DNA of 64,000 bases from Synechococcus sp. PCC 7502 (GCF_000317085.1 NC_019702.1:2634394-2698393), one strand, 5' to 3'; numbered from the stretch's first letter, positions 44,836 through 56,060 are shown. The notes: generated from the sequence alone by a model not told the origin. Made by a program: numbers and translations.

Positions 44836-45597
44836 ATGCTTAGCCTTTCTGATGTTGCTTTAATTTTAGATATTGATGGGGTGATTAGAGATGTATTTGG
44901 ATCCTATCATCGAGCTTTAGCAGATACGGTTGAGCATTTTACTGGCTACCGCCCAACTTCAGAGGATATAGATTTACTCAAAACTGAAGGTATTTGGAAC
45001 AACGACTGGGAAGCTTCGTACGAATTGATTAGACGTTATGCTACCAAAACCAGAAAAACTATAGATGTTGAATATGAGGCGATCGTAGAGTTTTTTCAAA
45101 GTCGCTATCGTGGGCATGATCCAAACAATTGGACAGGATATATCACTACGGAAACTTTGATTGCTACTCCAGAATATTTTAAGCAGCTAACTGCAAGCGG
45201 GATCAAATGGGGATTTTTTAGTGGTGCTACCTATGCTTCAGCTTCATACGTCTTAAATCGCTTGGATATTAGCGATCCCATTTTGGTGGCAATGGAAGAT
45301 GCTCCGGGCAAACCCGATCCCACTGGTTTATACCAATCTGCCCAAAAACTAGATTATCCATCCTTGGTAATTTATGCTGGCGATACTGCTGCGGATATGT
45401 TGACCGTAAAGAATGCTCGCCAAAATTATCCAGAGTTAAAGTATATTGCCGTGGGTATTTTGCCTCCCCATGTCCATCACCGTGATCCTGAAGCTTATAC
45501 GCAAATGCTTATTACCAATGGGGCTGATTTAGTTGTACACAGTATTTTGGAATTAAATCCTGAAACTATTGTTAAGTTAATTCAGATTTTCAAATAA
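44836..45597 (+). CDS. HAD-superfamily hydrolase (TIGR01548-like)
   Basis: A 253-residue phosphatase-like protein. Motif I is ALILDIDGVIRD (nucleophile Asp), motif III region PGKPDPTGLYQ with Lys, motif IV IYAGDTAADMLTVKNAR. The cap contains RYRGHDPNNWTG. Cyanobacterial homologs form a conserved HAD-IA subgroup; substrate unknown. It is divergent from ycf65 with a 54-base gap. Confidence 0.82.
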   Translation: MLSLSDVALILDIDGVIRDVFGSYHRALADTVEHFTGYRPTSEDIDLLKTEGIWNNDWEASYELIRRYATKTRKTIDVEYEAIVEFFQSRYRGHDPNNWTGYITTETLIATPEYFKQLTASGIKWGFFSGATYASASYVLNRLDISDPILVAMEDAPGKPDPTGLYQSAQKLDYPSLVIYAGDTAADMLTVKNARQNYPELKYIAVGILPPHVHHRDPEAYTQMLITNGADLVVHSILELNPETIVKLIQIFK

Positions 45598-45672
45598 ATT
45601 CACGCTTTTACCTCGAACTTATGGCAGTAGGTACGGAAAGCCGATCTAGGGCGTTAAAGATTTTGGAGTATA

Positions 45673-45699
45673 TTGGCACTCAATGAGGTAGAGTGCTAA
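45673..45699. promoter_or_regulatory. CIRCE operator (HrcA binding site) of groESL
   Basis: TTGGCACTC (45673-45681), a 9-base spacer and GAGTGCTAA (45691-45699). This matches the CIRCE consensus TTAGCACTC-N9-GAGTGCTAA with one mismatch. It lies 51 bases before the groES start, the standard position. The operon is therefore expected to be repressed by HrcA. Confidence 0.93.
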
Positions 45700-45750
45700 A
45701 TCACAGACTACCCAAAAATTGAAAGTTTAAAGCATGGAGGATTAGTCATA

Positions 45751-46062
45751 GTGGCTTCATTGACGGTACAGGCAAGTGCGCTCAAACCATTGGGCGATCG
45801 CATTTTAATTAAAATCGTTGCCAAAGAAGAAAAAACAGCTGGCGGTATCTTTTTACCTGATACAGCTAAGGAAAAGTCCCAAATTGGCGAAGTTACTGCT
45901 GTCGGTGCAGGTGCTCGTAATGACAAAGGCGAGCGTGTAGCCTTAGAAGTCAAAGTTGGCGATCGGGTCTTGTATTCCAAGTATTCAGGGAATGAAATCA
46001 AAGTTGACGGCGTAGATTACCTGCTAGTGGCTGAGAAAGATATTTTGGCGATCGTTGAATAA
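45751..46062 (+). CDS. groES: Co-chaperonin GroES
   Basis: A 103-residue protein starting at GTG 45751, with GGAGGA at 45736-45741 as ribosome binding site. The family motif [12 protein letters not shown] and the mobile loop [19 protein letters not shown] are present, and the C-terminus is [12 protein letters not shown]. It caps GroEL for protein folding. groEL follows at 71 bases in the same operon, under the CIRCE operator. Confidence 0.97.
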   Translation: MASLTVQASALKPLGDRILIKIVAKEEKTAGGIFLPDTAKEKSQIGEVTAVGAGARNDKGERVALEVKVGDRVLYSKYSGNEIKVDGVDYLLVAEKDILAIVE

Positions 46063-46103
46063 TTAATTTCTAGGCAAATTATTCAAACTAATTACCCAAA
46101 TAA

Positions 46104-47783
<1,680 letters not shown>

Positions 47784-47815
47784 TAGCTTGCGCCATAAGT
47801 TACCGCAATATAATT

Positions 47816-47849
47816 AAATTCTCGGCATTAACCTGTCGGGAATTTTTTT
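47816..47849 (+). terminator. Rho-independent-type terminator of groESL
   Basis: AAATTCTCG (47816-47824) pairs with CGGGAATTT (47837-47845, one G-U pair) and a T7 run ends at 47849. It lies 33 bases after the groEL stop, between convergent groEL and queC. Confidence 0.7.
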
Positions 47850-47868
47850 AGGTAATTTAGTAAATAAC

Positions 47869-48555
47869 CTAGGGCTGATAAATACTTCTCCCCACAGCCG
47901 TTGCTAATTCTGGTAATCCTGCTTCGATCAAAGCCCGATCGCGAATCCGACAAGAATCACACACCCCGCAAGGTTCAGCATCGCCTTGGTAGCACGACCA
48001 TGTGAGGGCGATCGGCACATTAAGCTTAATAGCACGTTTGATAATATCTAGCTTGGAATCCATCACCAGAGGTGCCAGAAGCTTTGGAGCTTTACCCTCT
48101 AGGGCAGCCTTAGAAGATAGATTAGCAAGATTTTGAAATGCCTCTAAATATTCAGGACGACAGTCAGGATAGCCAGAATAATCCACAGCATTAATCCCCA
48201 GATAAATTGCCTCTGCGGACTTTGCCTCTGCCAAGGACATGGCGATCGCAATAAATACAGTATTTCGACCGGGGACATAGGTTGTAGGAATAGTATCCGT
48301 TTGCAACCCATCCACTGGAATAGCGATATTTTCATCAGTTAAGGCAGAGCCGCCCCATTGGTGTAATCTTACATCTAAAATGTAATGCTCTTTAATTCCC
48401 AATTCCTTGGCAATATTGCGAGCCGCCCGTAATTCCCGTTCGTGCCGTTGTCCATACCGAAAAGATAACCCAATGGGTTCATAACCATCGGCGATCGCCT
48501 GAGCCGCAGCAGTTGCTGAATCAATTCCACCTGAAAGTAAAACCACTGCTCTCAC
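47869..48555 (-). CDS. queC: 7-cyano-7-deazaguanine synthase
   Basis: A 228-residue ATP-dependent enzyme that turns 7-carboxy-7-deazaguanine into preQ0 for queuosine. The PP-loop is [11 protein letters not shown] (SGGIDS 8-13). The C-terminal zinc cluster is [16 protein letters not shown]. It starts at GTG 48555, which overlaps the queE stop codon (TAGTG), so the two are translationally coupled. Confidence 0.95.
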   Translation of the reverse strand: MRAVVLLSGGIDSATAAAQAIADGYEPIGLSFRYGQRHERELRAARNIAKELGIKEHYILDVRLHQWGGSALTDENIAIPVDGLQTDTIPTTYVPGRNTVFIAIAMSLAEAKSAEAIYLGINAVDYSGYPDCRPEYLEAFQNLANLSSKAALEGKAPKLLAPLVMDSKLDIIKRAIKLNVPIALTWSCYQGDAEPCGVCDSCRIRDRALIEAGLPELATAVGRSIYQP

Positions 48556-49172
48556 TAACGTACTCCCAAATATTTATGGGTTTGTAAGCTTAACCGCCAT
48601 TGGGGATGTGCCAGTACATAATTTAAGGTTAGTTCCTGTGCTTCAGGGTTGCCCCATTGTGGTTGCAAGTATTTGAGGGTACTAAGATCGACAAGGCTAG
48701 ACTGTAACTCTGCCCATTGGAGATCGCTTTCACTAGATACAACTATTTTCAATTCTTGCACTTGAGCATAGACACTGGGATGGGGAGGTTTAAATGTTTT
48801 TGGTGATAGGGTCACCCAATCAAAGTTACCACTTTTAGGATAAGCTCCTGAAGTTTCTAGGTGAATAGAAATATGCGTTTTTCCCAAAGCCAGCCTAATT
48901 GAATCAGTTAGGGGATCAAGATTATGCATTAATGGTTCACCTCCAGTGATAACAGCGATTGCTGGTTTGATCTTACCCACAGTATCGGCAATATCATGCA
49001 CAGGTTGCAGAGGATGTGAATTGACATTCCATGACTCTTTTGTATCACAAAATCTACAGTGGACATCGCAGCCACCAAGCCGAATAAAAACGGCATTAGT
49101 CCCTGCCCATGCTCCCTCACCTTGGACAGAATGAAAAGTTTCCACAACTGGATAGGAAATCACCGTGGGCAT
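48555..49172 (-). CDS. queE: 7-carboxy-7-deazaguanine synthase (radical SAM)
   Basis: A 205-residue radical SAM enzyme that converts 6-carboxy-tetrahydropterin to 7-carboxy-7-deazaguanine. The cluster motif is [15 protein letters not shown] (C35, C39, C42, the CX3CX2C form). [12 protein letters not shown] and TGGEPLM (SAM-binding) are also present. It is upstream of queC with a one-base overlap. Confidence 0.95.
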   Translation of the reverse strand: MPTVISYPVVETFHSVQGEGAWAGTNAVFIRLGGCDVHCRFCDTKESWNVNSHPLQPVHDIADTVGKIKPAIAVITGGEPLMHNLDPLTDSIRLALGKTHISIHLETSGAYPKSGNFDWVTLSPKTFKPPHPSVYAQVQELKIVVSSESDLQWAELQSSLVDLSTLKYLQPQWGNPEAQELTLNYVLAHPQWRLSLQTHKYLGVR

Positions 49173-49206
49173 TAATTTCTTATATTTTTTTAGTACTAAT
49201 TTTTCA

Positions 49207-49413
49207 CTAAACCTTAGAACTGAGATGACGATCTATAGCTCTCCCAATCAAGGCATCATGGTTTTTGATCAGCTTTTGCATCAAGATTACTGGTTCGGCT
49301 AGGGAATTAAAATATTGAGAAAAAGGGTTTGTTTGAGGCTTGGAGATTGCTGTTTCTAAGTCATTGATAAGTTGATCAAGAAGCTGATCAAATAATTGCT
49401 CGGCTCGATTCAT
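49207..49413 (-). CDS. Small hypothetical protein (helical)
   Basis: A 68-residue acidic and hydrophilic protein, MNRAEQLFDQLLDQLINDLE then FSQYFNSLAEPVILMQKLIK. It is not recognised. Its start overlaps the stop of the upstream 113-residue gene by 4 bases (ATGA type), so it is translationally coupled to it. Confidence 0.65.
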   Translation of the reverse strand: MNRAEQLFDQLLDQLINDLETAISKPQTNPFSQYFNSLAEPVILMQKLIKNHDALIGRAIDRHLSSKV

Positions 49414-49751
49414 GATTTCGTCTCAAAGAATAACTTATATAGTACATAGGCGATCGCCACCATAAATACTAAAGAAACTGCCGCCGCCACTAGATTGACG
49501 AGAAACTTAACTATGGCAAACGTCAATATACCAACCACAGCGATCGCTGCGATTTTAGTTACACCTGTTAAGCTATTAATCCAATTCACAAGTCCCGAAA
49601 GACTAGTTTTAGCGGTTTCCACAGTATTATCTGATACTTGATTAAATTCTGTTTTAAAGGGATCGGCACTCTTGAGGGGTGGCTCAAATTTGTTACTGAC
49701 TTCTCGCTCTAATTGGCGAAATCTTTCTTCTAAATCATCTGAGTTACTCAT
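49410..49751 (-). CDS. Small hypothetical membrane protein
   Basis: A 113-residue protein with a charged N-terminal half (LEERFRQLEREVSNKF) and two C-terminal hydrophobic stretches (IAAIAVVGILTFAIVKFLV; AVSLVFMVAIAYVLYKLF). No family is recognised. It is coupled with the following 68-residue gene. Both are common-looking small cyanobacterial proteins of unknown role. Confidence 0.65.
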   Translation of the reverse strand: MSNSDDLEERFRQLEREVSNKFEPPLKSADPFKTEFNQVSDNTVETAKTSLSGLVNWINSLTGVTKIAAIAVVGILTFAIVKFLVNLVAAAVSLVFMVAIAYVLYKLFFETKS

Positions 49752-49904
49752 AGGACTTCAATTTACATAAAATTCGGGCTAACGATATCAGCCTAGTACT
49801 TAATTATTGCCGATCAATCCCGTAAATGTAGATAAAATTATCTTATCTAAGGTGAGCAAATTAGCATCATAAATTCATTTAGTAATTTTAGAGAGTATTT
49901 AAAC

Positions 49905-50636
49905 TTAGAAATCTTCAGCATTTTCAATTTCATGCTTAATTTCCAAATACTTTTCCCTTACAGCTTTAATATCTTGCCACATAAACCATTTAGGGCTTCC
50001 TTCTTCACGACTGGCATTGCGTAATAGGTAAGCAGGATGGAAAATTGGCATTACCCAACGTCCTTGCCATTGACTCCACTCTCCTCGAATTTTAGTAATT
50101 CCCCGTTTATCTCCCGTAATTGCTTTAACCGCAGTTGCCCCTGTCAGGAGAATAATTTTAGGATCAACTAAACGAATTTGCTCTAATAGGTAGGGTTTAC
50201 AGGCTGTTACTTCTGCTTCAGTGGGTACTCGATTGTCTGGTGGACGGCACTTATTGATATTGCAAATATATACATCTTGGGTGGGGTCAAATTGTACAGA
50301 AGCAAGAATTTTATCTAATAGCTGTCCCGATCGCCCCACAAATGGTAGTCCAGTTTCATCTTCACTTTCTCCGGGTGCTTCACCAATAATCATAATCAGA
50401 GCTTGGCGGTTTCCTCTTTCGATTACTACGTTTTTGCGGGTATAGGCTAAATTGCATTTCTGGCAGGCGATCGCCTCAGTTTTAAGATCATCTAGGTTAG
50501 CATAAACTGTAGTTGTGGCTGGTGAGTTTGAGATATTAATGGATTGTGCAGTTTGCCCTAAGGAGTGCCCCAACGCCTGATTTCCCTGCTCTAAAGACTG
50601 TTCAAAATTAAATAAGCTAATTTGTTCGCCCGCCAT
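49905..50636 (-). CDS. Uracil-DNA glycosylase, family 4 (Fe-S type)
   Basis: A 243-residue protein. Cluster Cys 58 and 61 (CQKCNLA) and two further Cys downstream support a 4Fe-4S cluster. The family motif is IIGEAPGESEDETGLPFVGR followed by SGQLLDKIL; the C-terminal motif is MPIFHPAYLLRNAS. It removes uracil from DNA at the start of base excision repair. Residues 1-45 are an N-terminal extension. Confidence 0.92.
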   Translation of the reverse strand: MAGEQISLFNFEQSLEQGNQALGHSLGQTAQSINISNSPATTTVYANLDDLKTEAIACQKCNLAYTRKNVVIERGNRQALIMIIGEAPGESEDETGLPFVGRSGQLLDKILASVQFDPTQDVYICNINKCRPPDNRVPTEAEVTACKPYLLEQIRLVDPKIILLTGATAVKAITGDKRGITKIRGEWSQWQGRWVMPIFHPAYLLRNASREEGSPKWFMWQDIKAVREKYLEIKHEIENAEDF

Positions 50637-50725
50637 GTGTTTATAACCAAGCCAAGTAGGATTTAGAAACTGTAGAATTAATTTGTATTGTAAACTCTCA
50701 AATAACCCTTCAGATCAGATATTTC

Positions 50726-51493
50726 ATGCTGGAATCATTAGTACCAATTGCTCAGGAGCATACTCAGAATAAAATTTTAAACCCTTCGGTCAAAATATCT
50801 GGACTTAATTACTACTTTGGTGAAGGTGATTTAAAAAAACAAGTACTTTACGACATTAATCTGGAACTATATCCGGGGGAAATTGTGATTATGACGGGAC
50901 CCTCAGGCTCTGGCAAAACTACACTGTTAACCTTAATTGGGGCATTACGCACCGCCCATGAAGGGAGTTTACAAGTGCTTGACCATCAAATTAGTGGCAT
51001 GAACAAGTCAGAGTTAGTAGAGGTTAGAAAAAATATTGGCTTTATCTTTCAATCCCATAACCTGTTTCATTCGTTAACTGCTCGGCAAAATGTACAAATG
51101 GCTGTGGATTTAATGCCTCGGAATACTAAAGGAATTCCTGCCCAAAAAGCTGCGGATATTCTAGGTAAATTAGGATTAGCAGAGAGAGTCGATTATCGTC
51201 CATCTGCGCTATCGGGAGGACAAAAACAAAGGGTAGCGATCGCCCGTGCCTTAGTTCATAGTCCTCAATTAATCCTTGCCGATGAACCAACCGCAGCCCT
51301 AGATAAACAATCGGGTCGAGATGTGGTGACACTTATGCAAAAAATGGCAAAGGAAGAAGGCATCACAATTTTAATGGTGACCCACGATAATCGAATTTTA
51401 GATATTGCCGATCGCATGATCAAAATGGTGGACGGTTATTTAAGCTCTGATCAGGCACTTAATGTTTCCTCTAATGATGTAGGGATGTTGTAA
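50726..51493 (+). CDS. DevA-family ABC transporter ATP-binding protein
   Basis: A 255-residue ATPase. Walker A GPSGSGKTTLL, Q-loop IFQSHNL, signature LSGGQKQRVAIAR, Walker B LILADEPTAALD, H-loop VTHD. The overall sequence resembles the DevA subfamily (TIGR02982-type, exporters with DevB and DevC; MacB-like). No devB or devC neighbour exists here, so it is an orphan ATPase in this window. The 3' end overlaps the convergent hydroxylase gene by 43 bases. Confidence 0.85.
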   Translation: MLESLVPIAQEHTQNKILNPSVKISGLNYYFGEGDLKKQVLYDINLELYPGEIVIMTGPSGSGKTTLLTLIGALRTAHEGSLQVLDHQISGMNKSELVEVRKNIGFIFQSHNLFHSLTARQNVQMAVDLMPRNTKGIPAQKAADILGKLGLAERVDYRPSALSGGQKQRVAIARALVHSPQLILADEPTAALDKQSGRDVVTLMQKMAKEEGITILMVTHDNRILDIADRMIKMVDGYLSSDQALNVSSNDVGML

Positions 51494-52719
51494 GTAAGAT
51501 TTGGTTGCCTGCCTATTAGTCCCATCATGAAATACATAAGGATTTTCTTAAATGGTGCTAAAACAGCGATCGCCAAACCAATTCTTCTAATTACTTGCCA
51601 GAGCCAAAACTGATTAGAAAATAAGCGATTAGTAATATCCGTAACCGTAATCACTGCCCAATTATCCCAGCGTCGCCAGTTTTGATAACGTTTCAGCACC
51701 GCCATTGTTCCCAAGTCTTCACCTTTATTAAAGGCAGTTAAAATAATTTCAGCGATCGCCCCCGCATCTCTAATGCCCAAATTCATACCCTGTCCCGCTA
51801 CTGGATGGGTAGTATGTGCCGCATCACCAATTAACGCTAATCGAGGTTGAATGTAAGTCTGGCTGTGCATCCAACGGGGATTATAACTGGCACGAGTTTT
51901 TGATTCTAGGGTTAAATTTCCTAGTTTTTCTAATAATTCTGTCCCAAATCGCTTAGTTAATTCCTGCATAAAGGCTTGATCATCTAATGCCAAAAGTTCC
52001 GTAACTTCAGAGTTTTTCGCTGTCCACACAATGCAAAAGCGATCGCCTGCTAAAGGCAACAAAGCAAAGGGACCACTGGACTGAAATCTTTCATAGGCTA
52101 TATTCTGATGGGGAAATTCGGTTTTAATCGTCACCACAATACAGGTTTGATCGTAAAGCTTTTCTGATATGGGAATGTCTGCTAAATTGCGGACTAGCGA
52201 TCGCCCCCCATCGGCACCAATCAATAACTTAGTTTCCAGCTTCGTAATTTTACTGCCTGAGTCAACTTTAACCGTCAAATATTCGCTAGATTCATGAAAA
52301 ATATCCACGATTTTAGCGGGACAGATTAAATCAATATTGGGGCATTGTTTAATAAATTCCCATAAAGCCTCTTGGGTAACTTGATTCTCGATCACATAGC
52401 CTAAAGCTGATTTGTTGATGTCCTCACGATTTAGGCAAACTTTTTGGGGGTAATTGCCATCGGAAACTTGAATGCTGTGCATAGGCGTTACACTTCGTTT
52501 GACCATACCGCCCCACACGCCGATTTTTTGCCAAATTAGACTAGACCCAAGGGCAACCGCACTGGCACGTCCATCAGCACTAAACTCATTGTGTAATAGC
52601 TCAGCTTTTGCCTCAATAATGCCAACTTTTAACTGTGGATTTGAGTCTAAATTTGCACCTAAAGCACTGGCAACAGTAGCTCCTATTATCCCACCACCGA
52701 CTATCAAGACATCAAACAT
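51451..52719 (-). CDS. UbiH/VisC-type FAD-dependent monooxygenase
   Basis: A 422-residue flavoprotein hydroxylase. N-terminal FAD motif LIVGGGIIGATVASALG. Mid-protein LIGADGGRSLVRNLADI. The C-terminal motif LALIGDAAHTTHPVAGQG, then MNLGIRDAGAIAE, is the class signature. Bacterial relatives hydroxylate ubiquinone rings. A cyanobacterial role in a quinone or other ring hydroxylation is plausible but not shown. It overlaps devA-like by 43 bases at the 3' end. Confidence 0.88.
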   Translation of the reverse strand: MFDVLIVGGGIIGATVASALGANLDSNPQLKVGIIEAKAELLHNEFSADGRASAVALGSSLIWQKIGVWGGMVKRSVTPMHSIQVSDGNYPQKVCLNREDINKSALGYVIENQVTQEALWEFIKQCPNIDLICPAKIVDIFHESSEYLTVKVDSGSKITKLETKLLIGADGGRSLVRNLADIPISEKLYDQTCIVVTIKTEFPHQNIAYERFQSSGPFALLPLAGDRFCIVWTAKNSEVTELLALDDQAFMQELTKRFGTELLEKLGNLTLESKTRASYNPRWMHSQTYIQPRLALIGDAAHTTHPVAGQGMNLGIRDAGAIAEIILTAFNKGEDLGTMAVLKRYQNWRRWDNWAVITVTDITNRLFSNQFWLWQVIRRIGLAIAVLAPFKKILMYFMMGLIGRQPNLTYNIPTSLEETLSA

Positions 52720-53134
52720 AAACGCTTCGCACTTATATTAAAAAGTATTAACTATCCACTCTCTATGATAACTGCTACTTTTCGATTCCTTTTCCCTAAA
52801 GGGTTATTTAGCCTATTTTTAAAGAATTAATTGATCGACTATGGCTGTCTCGACCAAAAGGTCAAATTGTTTTGAATGTTTAATCAGGAAATTAGTGTTT
52901 TTAACTCCTTCGTTTATGATTCTAGGGCTTATTCAGATTTTGAATTACAATCAAAGCTACTATGCAGCAGTTACAGCCTATTTCACAACTAAAGGATACG
53001 TTGGGGAGCTGCGTCCTAGGAGTTCTAACCCTATACCCCGCACTACATAAACCCGTAAAAGACTGTGGAGATCGAATTTCCTAATATTTACTAAATTCCA
53101 GTAATACTATTTTATCCATTTCAACGCGTAGCTG
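52720..53134. other. Intergenic region with a doubtful small ORF
   Basis: About 415 bases with no supported gene. A 69-codon frame (52841-53050, MAVSTKRSNCFECLIRKLVF...) has no clear ribosome binding site and unusual composition, and I do not accept it. The segment 53000-53037 has GGGG (53000-region) and CCCC (53035-region) that could close a hairpin, so a non-coding RNA cannot be excluded. Confidence 0.35.
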
Positions 53135-53947
53135 ATGAATAGACGACTTCGTAGATTGGGGCTAATCCTCACAATTATTTTTCTATTAATGCCTTTATTG
53201 GCTCCAGTTTTGCAACATCTAGGTATATTGTCAGACCCCAATGAGTTTTTAAGTAATCCGATTCATGCAGCTCCATCTTGGCAGTATATTTTTGGTACCG
53301 ATCAACAGGGGCACGATATTTTAGCAAGGTCGATCGCTGGAGCGGGGGTAGCATGGCAAGTGGTAATTGCTTCTACTTTTTTGAGTTTGGTGATCGGGGT
53401 ACCTTTGGGCATGATCAGTGGCTATCAAGGCGGCTGGTTAGATCGGGTTTTAGTATTTTTCATGGATGCCCTTTATACGATCCCCGGTTTATTACTATCA
53501 ATTACGATCGCTTTTGTGGTGGGGCAAGGTGTATGGAATGCAGCGATCGCCCTTAGTGTTAGTTATATTCCCCAGTATTTTCGGGTAATTCGTAACCAAA
53601 CCGTCAGCGTCAAAACCGAATTATTTATTGAAGCTGCTCAAGCTCTGGGTGCCAATACTTGGACAGTTTTAACTAAATACTTAGCGCAAAATGTGATTCA
53701 AACTATTCCCGTGTTTTTTACCCTTAATGCTGCCGATGCCATTTTAACTTTGGCGGGGTTAGGCTTTTTAGGACTAGGCGTACCCGAAGATATACCTGAA
53801 TGGGGACATGATTTAAAACAAGCTTTAGATGCCCTATCCACAGGTGAGAATGTGTGGTGGACAACTCTATTTCCCGGATTGGCAATTACCCTAATGGTGG
53901 TGGGACTATCTTTGCTCGGTGAAGGACTAACCCAAAAGCCAGAGTAA
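53135..53947 (+). CDS. ABC transporter permease, DppC/OppC-like
   Basis: A 270-residue permease with about six helices. N-terminal helix LILTIIFLLMPLLAPVL. FGTDQQGHDILARSIAGA is the periplasmic signature of the DppC/OppC family. The EAA loop is EAAQALGANTW with following GlxxN-like residues; GWLDRVLVFFMDALYTIPGL is the conserved central part. No other subunit is adjacent. Cyanobacterial members of this type often stand alone, with the rest of the transporter elsewhere. Confidence 0.9.
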   Translation: MNRRLRRLGLILTIIFLLMPLLAPVLQHLGILSDPNEFLSNPIHAAPSWQYIFGTDQQGHDILARSIAGAGVAWQVVIASTFLSLVIGVPLGMISGYQGGWLDRVLVFFMDALYTIPGLLLSITIAFVVGQGVWNAAIALSVSYIPQYFRVIRNQTVSVKTELFIEAAQALGANTWTVLTKYLAQNVIQTIPVFFTLNAADAILTLAGLGFLGLGVPEDIPEWGHDLKQALDALSTGENVWWTTLFPGLAITLMVVGLSLLGEGLTQKPE

Positions 53948-53960
53948 ATATCGTAGCTAT

Positions 53961-53990
53961 AAAAAAATAGGCTGACTACAATAGCCAGCC
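53961..53990 (-). terminator. Rho-independent terminator of ycf35
   Basis: On the minus strand GGCTG (complement of 53986-53990) pairs with CAGCC (complement of 53970-53974) across an 11-base loop, followed by TATTTTTTTA. It begins about 30 bases after the ycf35 stop. Confidence 0.8.
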
Positions 53991-54019
53991 GTAAGTTTGT
54001 ATAACAAGTGTTTATCCGC

Positions 54020-54370
54020 TTACTGTACTACCAGTTTGACATTAGCATTGGCAAGGGCGGGACGCTTTGCTTCAACAAGGGTTTTGTTAACAGCATATTT
54101 TTGGTTGATAGAGTTAATCAACTCAGTTTGGTTGTGCTTTTTAGCAACTCCCCAAAGGTCAGCGATCAAGTCAAAGGAACCATCAGCATTGCGAGACCAA
54201 CCTAAATCATAGTCGCCTTCAAGAACTGCAACGATTTCAGAGCGAATGCGTTGACCGTTGTAACCACGAACATCTGCTTCAGTTTTAACCGTAATACCCA
54301 AATCACGAAGAGAAGACTTCAAAATTTCGGCTTCAGTAATTTTTGTGCGAAGTGTGCTGAAATGAGACAT
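54020..54370 (-). CDS. ycf35: DUF1257 protein, Ycf35
   Basis: A 116-residue protein with the Ycf35 signature: MSHFSTLRTKITEAEILKSS, then VRGYNGQ, YDLGWSRNADGSFDLIADLW. Ycf35 is conserved in cyanobacteria and red-algal plastids; function unknown. It lies 101 bases downstream of ycf46 on the same strand and is followed by a strong terminator, so the two probably form an operon. Confidence 0.88.
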   Translation of the reverse strand: MSHFSTLRTKITEAEILKSSLRDLGITVKTEADVRGYNGQRIRSEIVAVLEGDYDLGWSRNADGSFDLIADLWGVAKKHNQTELINSINQKYAVNKTLVEAKRPALANANVKLVVQ

Positions 54371-54471
54371 AATAGTTTAGCTCCTGTAAATGTGTTTGAA
54401 CCGTTTAGGACTGCTAGCTTAGTGTTTGCCGACATTTGGCTAGCCTTTACCCAGCAAAACTGGGAAAGCTT

Positions 54472-55995
54472 TTAGAACTCCATACGCTGATATTCAGCGA
54501 AGGTAGTTGCTGCGGGACGCGCTCGCAACTTTGCCCAATCACGCAACGCTGTTACCTGTTCTGTCATGGTGCGTGAAAGTGGGGTTGTCGATTTGACCGC
54601 AGAAATAATATCTAGTTGGGTAAACTCCCGATCTTGGGCAAAAGCTTCGTACATAGCTGCGATAATTGCCTGCTCGATCTCTGCTCCAGAAAATCCTTCT
54701 GAGACATTAGAGAGTTGATCTAGATCAAACCTTGTTACATCTGAGCGTCTTCTGCCCAAATGAATTTCAAATACTTGACGACGTTCATCAAAGTCAGGGA
54801 GATCGACAAAAAATATCTCATCAAATCTACCTTTACGGAGAAACTCTGCTGGGAGGCGATCGGCGCGGTTAGCAGTAGCCATTACAAATACGGGGGATTT
54901 TTTCTCCTGCATCCATGTGAGGAATGTGCCGAAAATTCGAGATGAAGTACCACCATCTGAGTCCGCCGAGCCTGCGCTGCCAGCAAATGCCTTATCCAAT
55001 TCATCAATAAATAAAATAACTGGGGATATGGATTCTGCCGCTTTGAGTGCATTCCGCAGATTTGCTTCAGAACGACCGACAGTGGAGCCATCATAGACCC
55101 TACCCATGTCCAGTTTGACTAAAGGTAACGACCATAGCCGAGAAGTGGTTTTAGCAATTAATGACTTACCACAACCAGGAATACCTAAAATCATCATGCC
55201 TTTGGGTTGAGGCAATCCGTATTCCCTTGCCCGTTGACTAAACGCATTAGAACGCTGCTTAAGCCATCGCTTTAGCTCTTCCAGTCCGCCAACTGCATTT
55301 ATCCCTTCCTCTTGTTCAATGTATTCCAAAATACCGTTGCGACGAATTAGCTGCTGCTTTTCAGAAAGAACTATCTCTACTTCAGCTTCGGTGAGGCGAC
55401 CAGTTGTGACTTGGGCTTTACGATAAACCTTTTCAGCTTCGTCTCGGGTTAAACCTAAAGCGGCTCTCAGTAGCTTTTCCTTAGCCTCTGAACTGAGTTT
55501 GTGCGATCGCTGTCCTAGCTGGGTATTTAATACTTCCGTAAGCTCTGCCATATTGGGTAGGGCAAAATCCAGAACTACAATCTCCTTTTCTAACTCTATG
55601 GGAATAACCTGAATTGGAGACATTAGAATTATGGACTTTTCTACTCCCTTAAAGCTGGCGATCGCATCCCTCAGCCACCGAATTACCCCAGGAGTGTTAT
55701 CAAGAAAGGGATGTAAGTCCTTGAAAATGAATATAGCTGGTTCCTTATGCTTGATTGTCCAGTCTATGGCTGCTTCGGGGGAAATTGTATTGTGTTGGGT
55801 GACGGTACTGGGCTGACCATATTCTACTAAACCGTGGGTTACAGTCCATATAAATACTTGTCTAGGGGGCTTATTGGCAACTGATGTAATTTGAGCAACA
55901 TGGGCGATCGCCTTTTCAGCTCTCTCTTCCTCTGAAGTTGTAAGGTAGATCAGGGGATACTGTGCCTGTATAAGTATGTTTAATTCTTCTTGCAT
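54472..55995 (-). CDS. ycf46: AAA+ ATPase, Ycf46
   Basis: A 507-residue AAA protein. The N-terminal half (QAQYPLIYLTTSEEERAEKA ...) is the Ycf46-specific domain. The AAA domain has Walker A GIPGCGKSLIAKT, Walker B VILFIDELDKAF, sensor and arginine-finger region (FLRKGRFDEIFFVDLP, a typical second-region-of-homology). Ycf46 is conserved in cyanobacteria and plastids; the Synechocystis homolog (slr0374) responds to stress and low carbon. The adjacent ycf35 and an RHH/CPEC protein complete the local cluster. Confidence 0.9.
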   Translation of the reverse strand: MQEELNILIQAQYPLIYLTTSEEERAEKAIAHVAQITSVANKPPRQVFIWTVTHGLVEYGQPSTVTQHNTISPEAAIDWTIKHKEPAIFIFKDLHPFLDNTPGVIRWLRDAIASFKGVEKSIILMSPIQVIPIELEKEIVVLDFALPNMAELTEVLNTQLGQRSHKLSSEAKEKLLRAALGLTRDEAEKVYRKAQVTTGRLTEAEVEIVLSEKQQLIRRNGILEYIEQEEGINAVGGLEELKRWLKQRSNAFSQRAREYGLPQPKGMMILGIPGCGKSLIAKTTSRLWSLPLVKLDMGRVYDGSTVGRSEANLRNALKAAESISPVILFIDELDKAFAGSAGSADSDGGTSSRIFGTFLTWMQEKKSPVFVMATANRADRLPAEFLRKGRFDEIFFVDLPDFDERRQVFEIHLGRRRSDVTRFDLDQLSNVSEGFSGAEIEQAIIAAMYEAFAQDREFTQLDIISAVKSTTPLSRTMTEQVTALRDWAKLRARPAATTFAEYQRMEF

Positions 55996-56060
55996 AGCGC
56001 AATACCGCTGATCTAAGTTTTTTAATTTTTTAGTAAATTCAAGAAATTGATGAAAGCTAG

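Noticed and set aside
50726-51493. Heterocyst exporter cluster devBCA
   Set aside because: Only the ATPase is present and DevA-type ATPases occur in many non-heterocystous cyanobacteria.
52841-53050. 69-residue ORF as a real gene
   Set aside because: No ribosome binding site, no recognisable motif, poor composition and an isolated position. It is listed only as part of the gap description.
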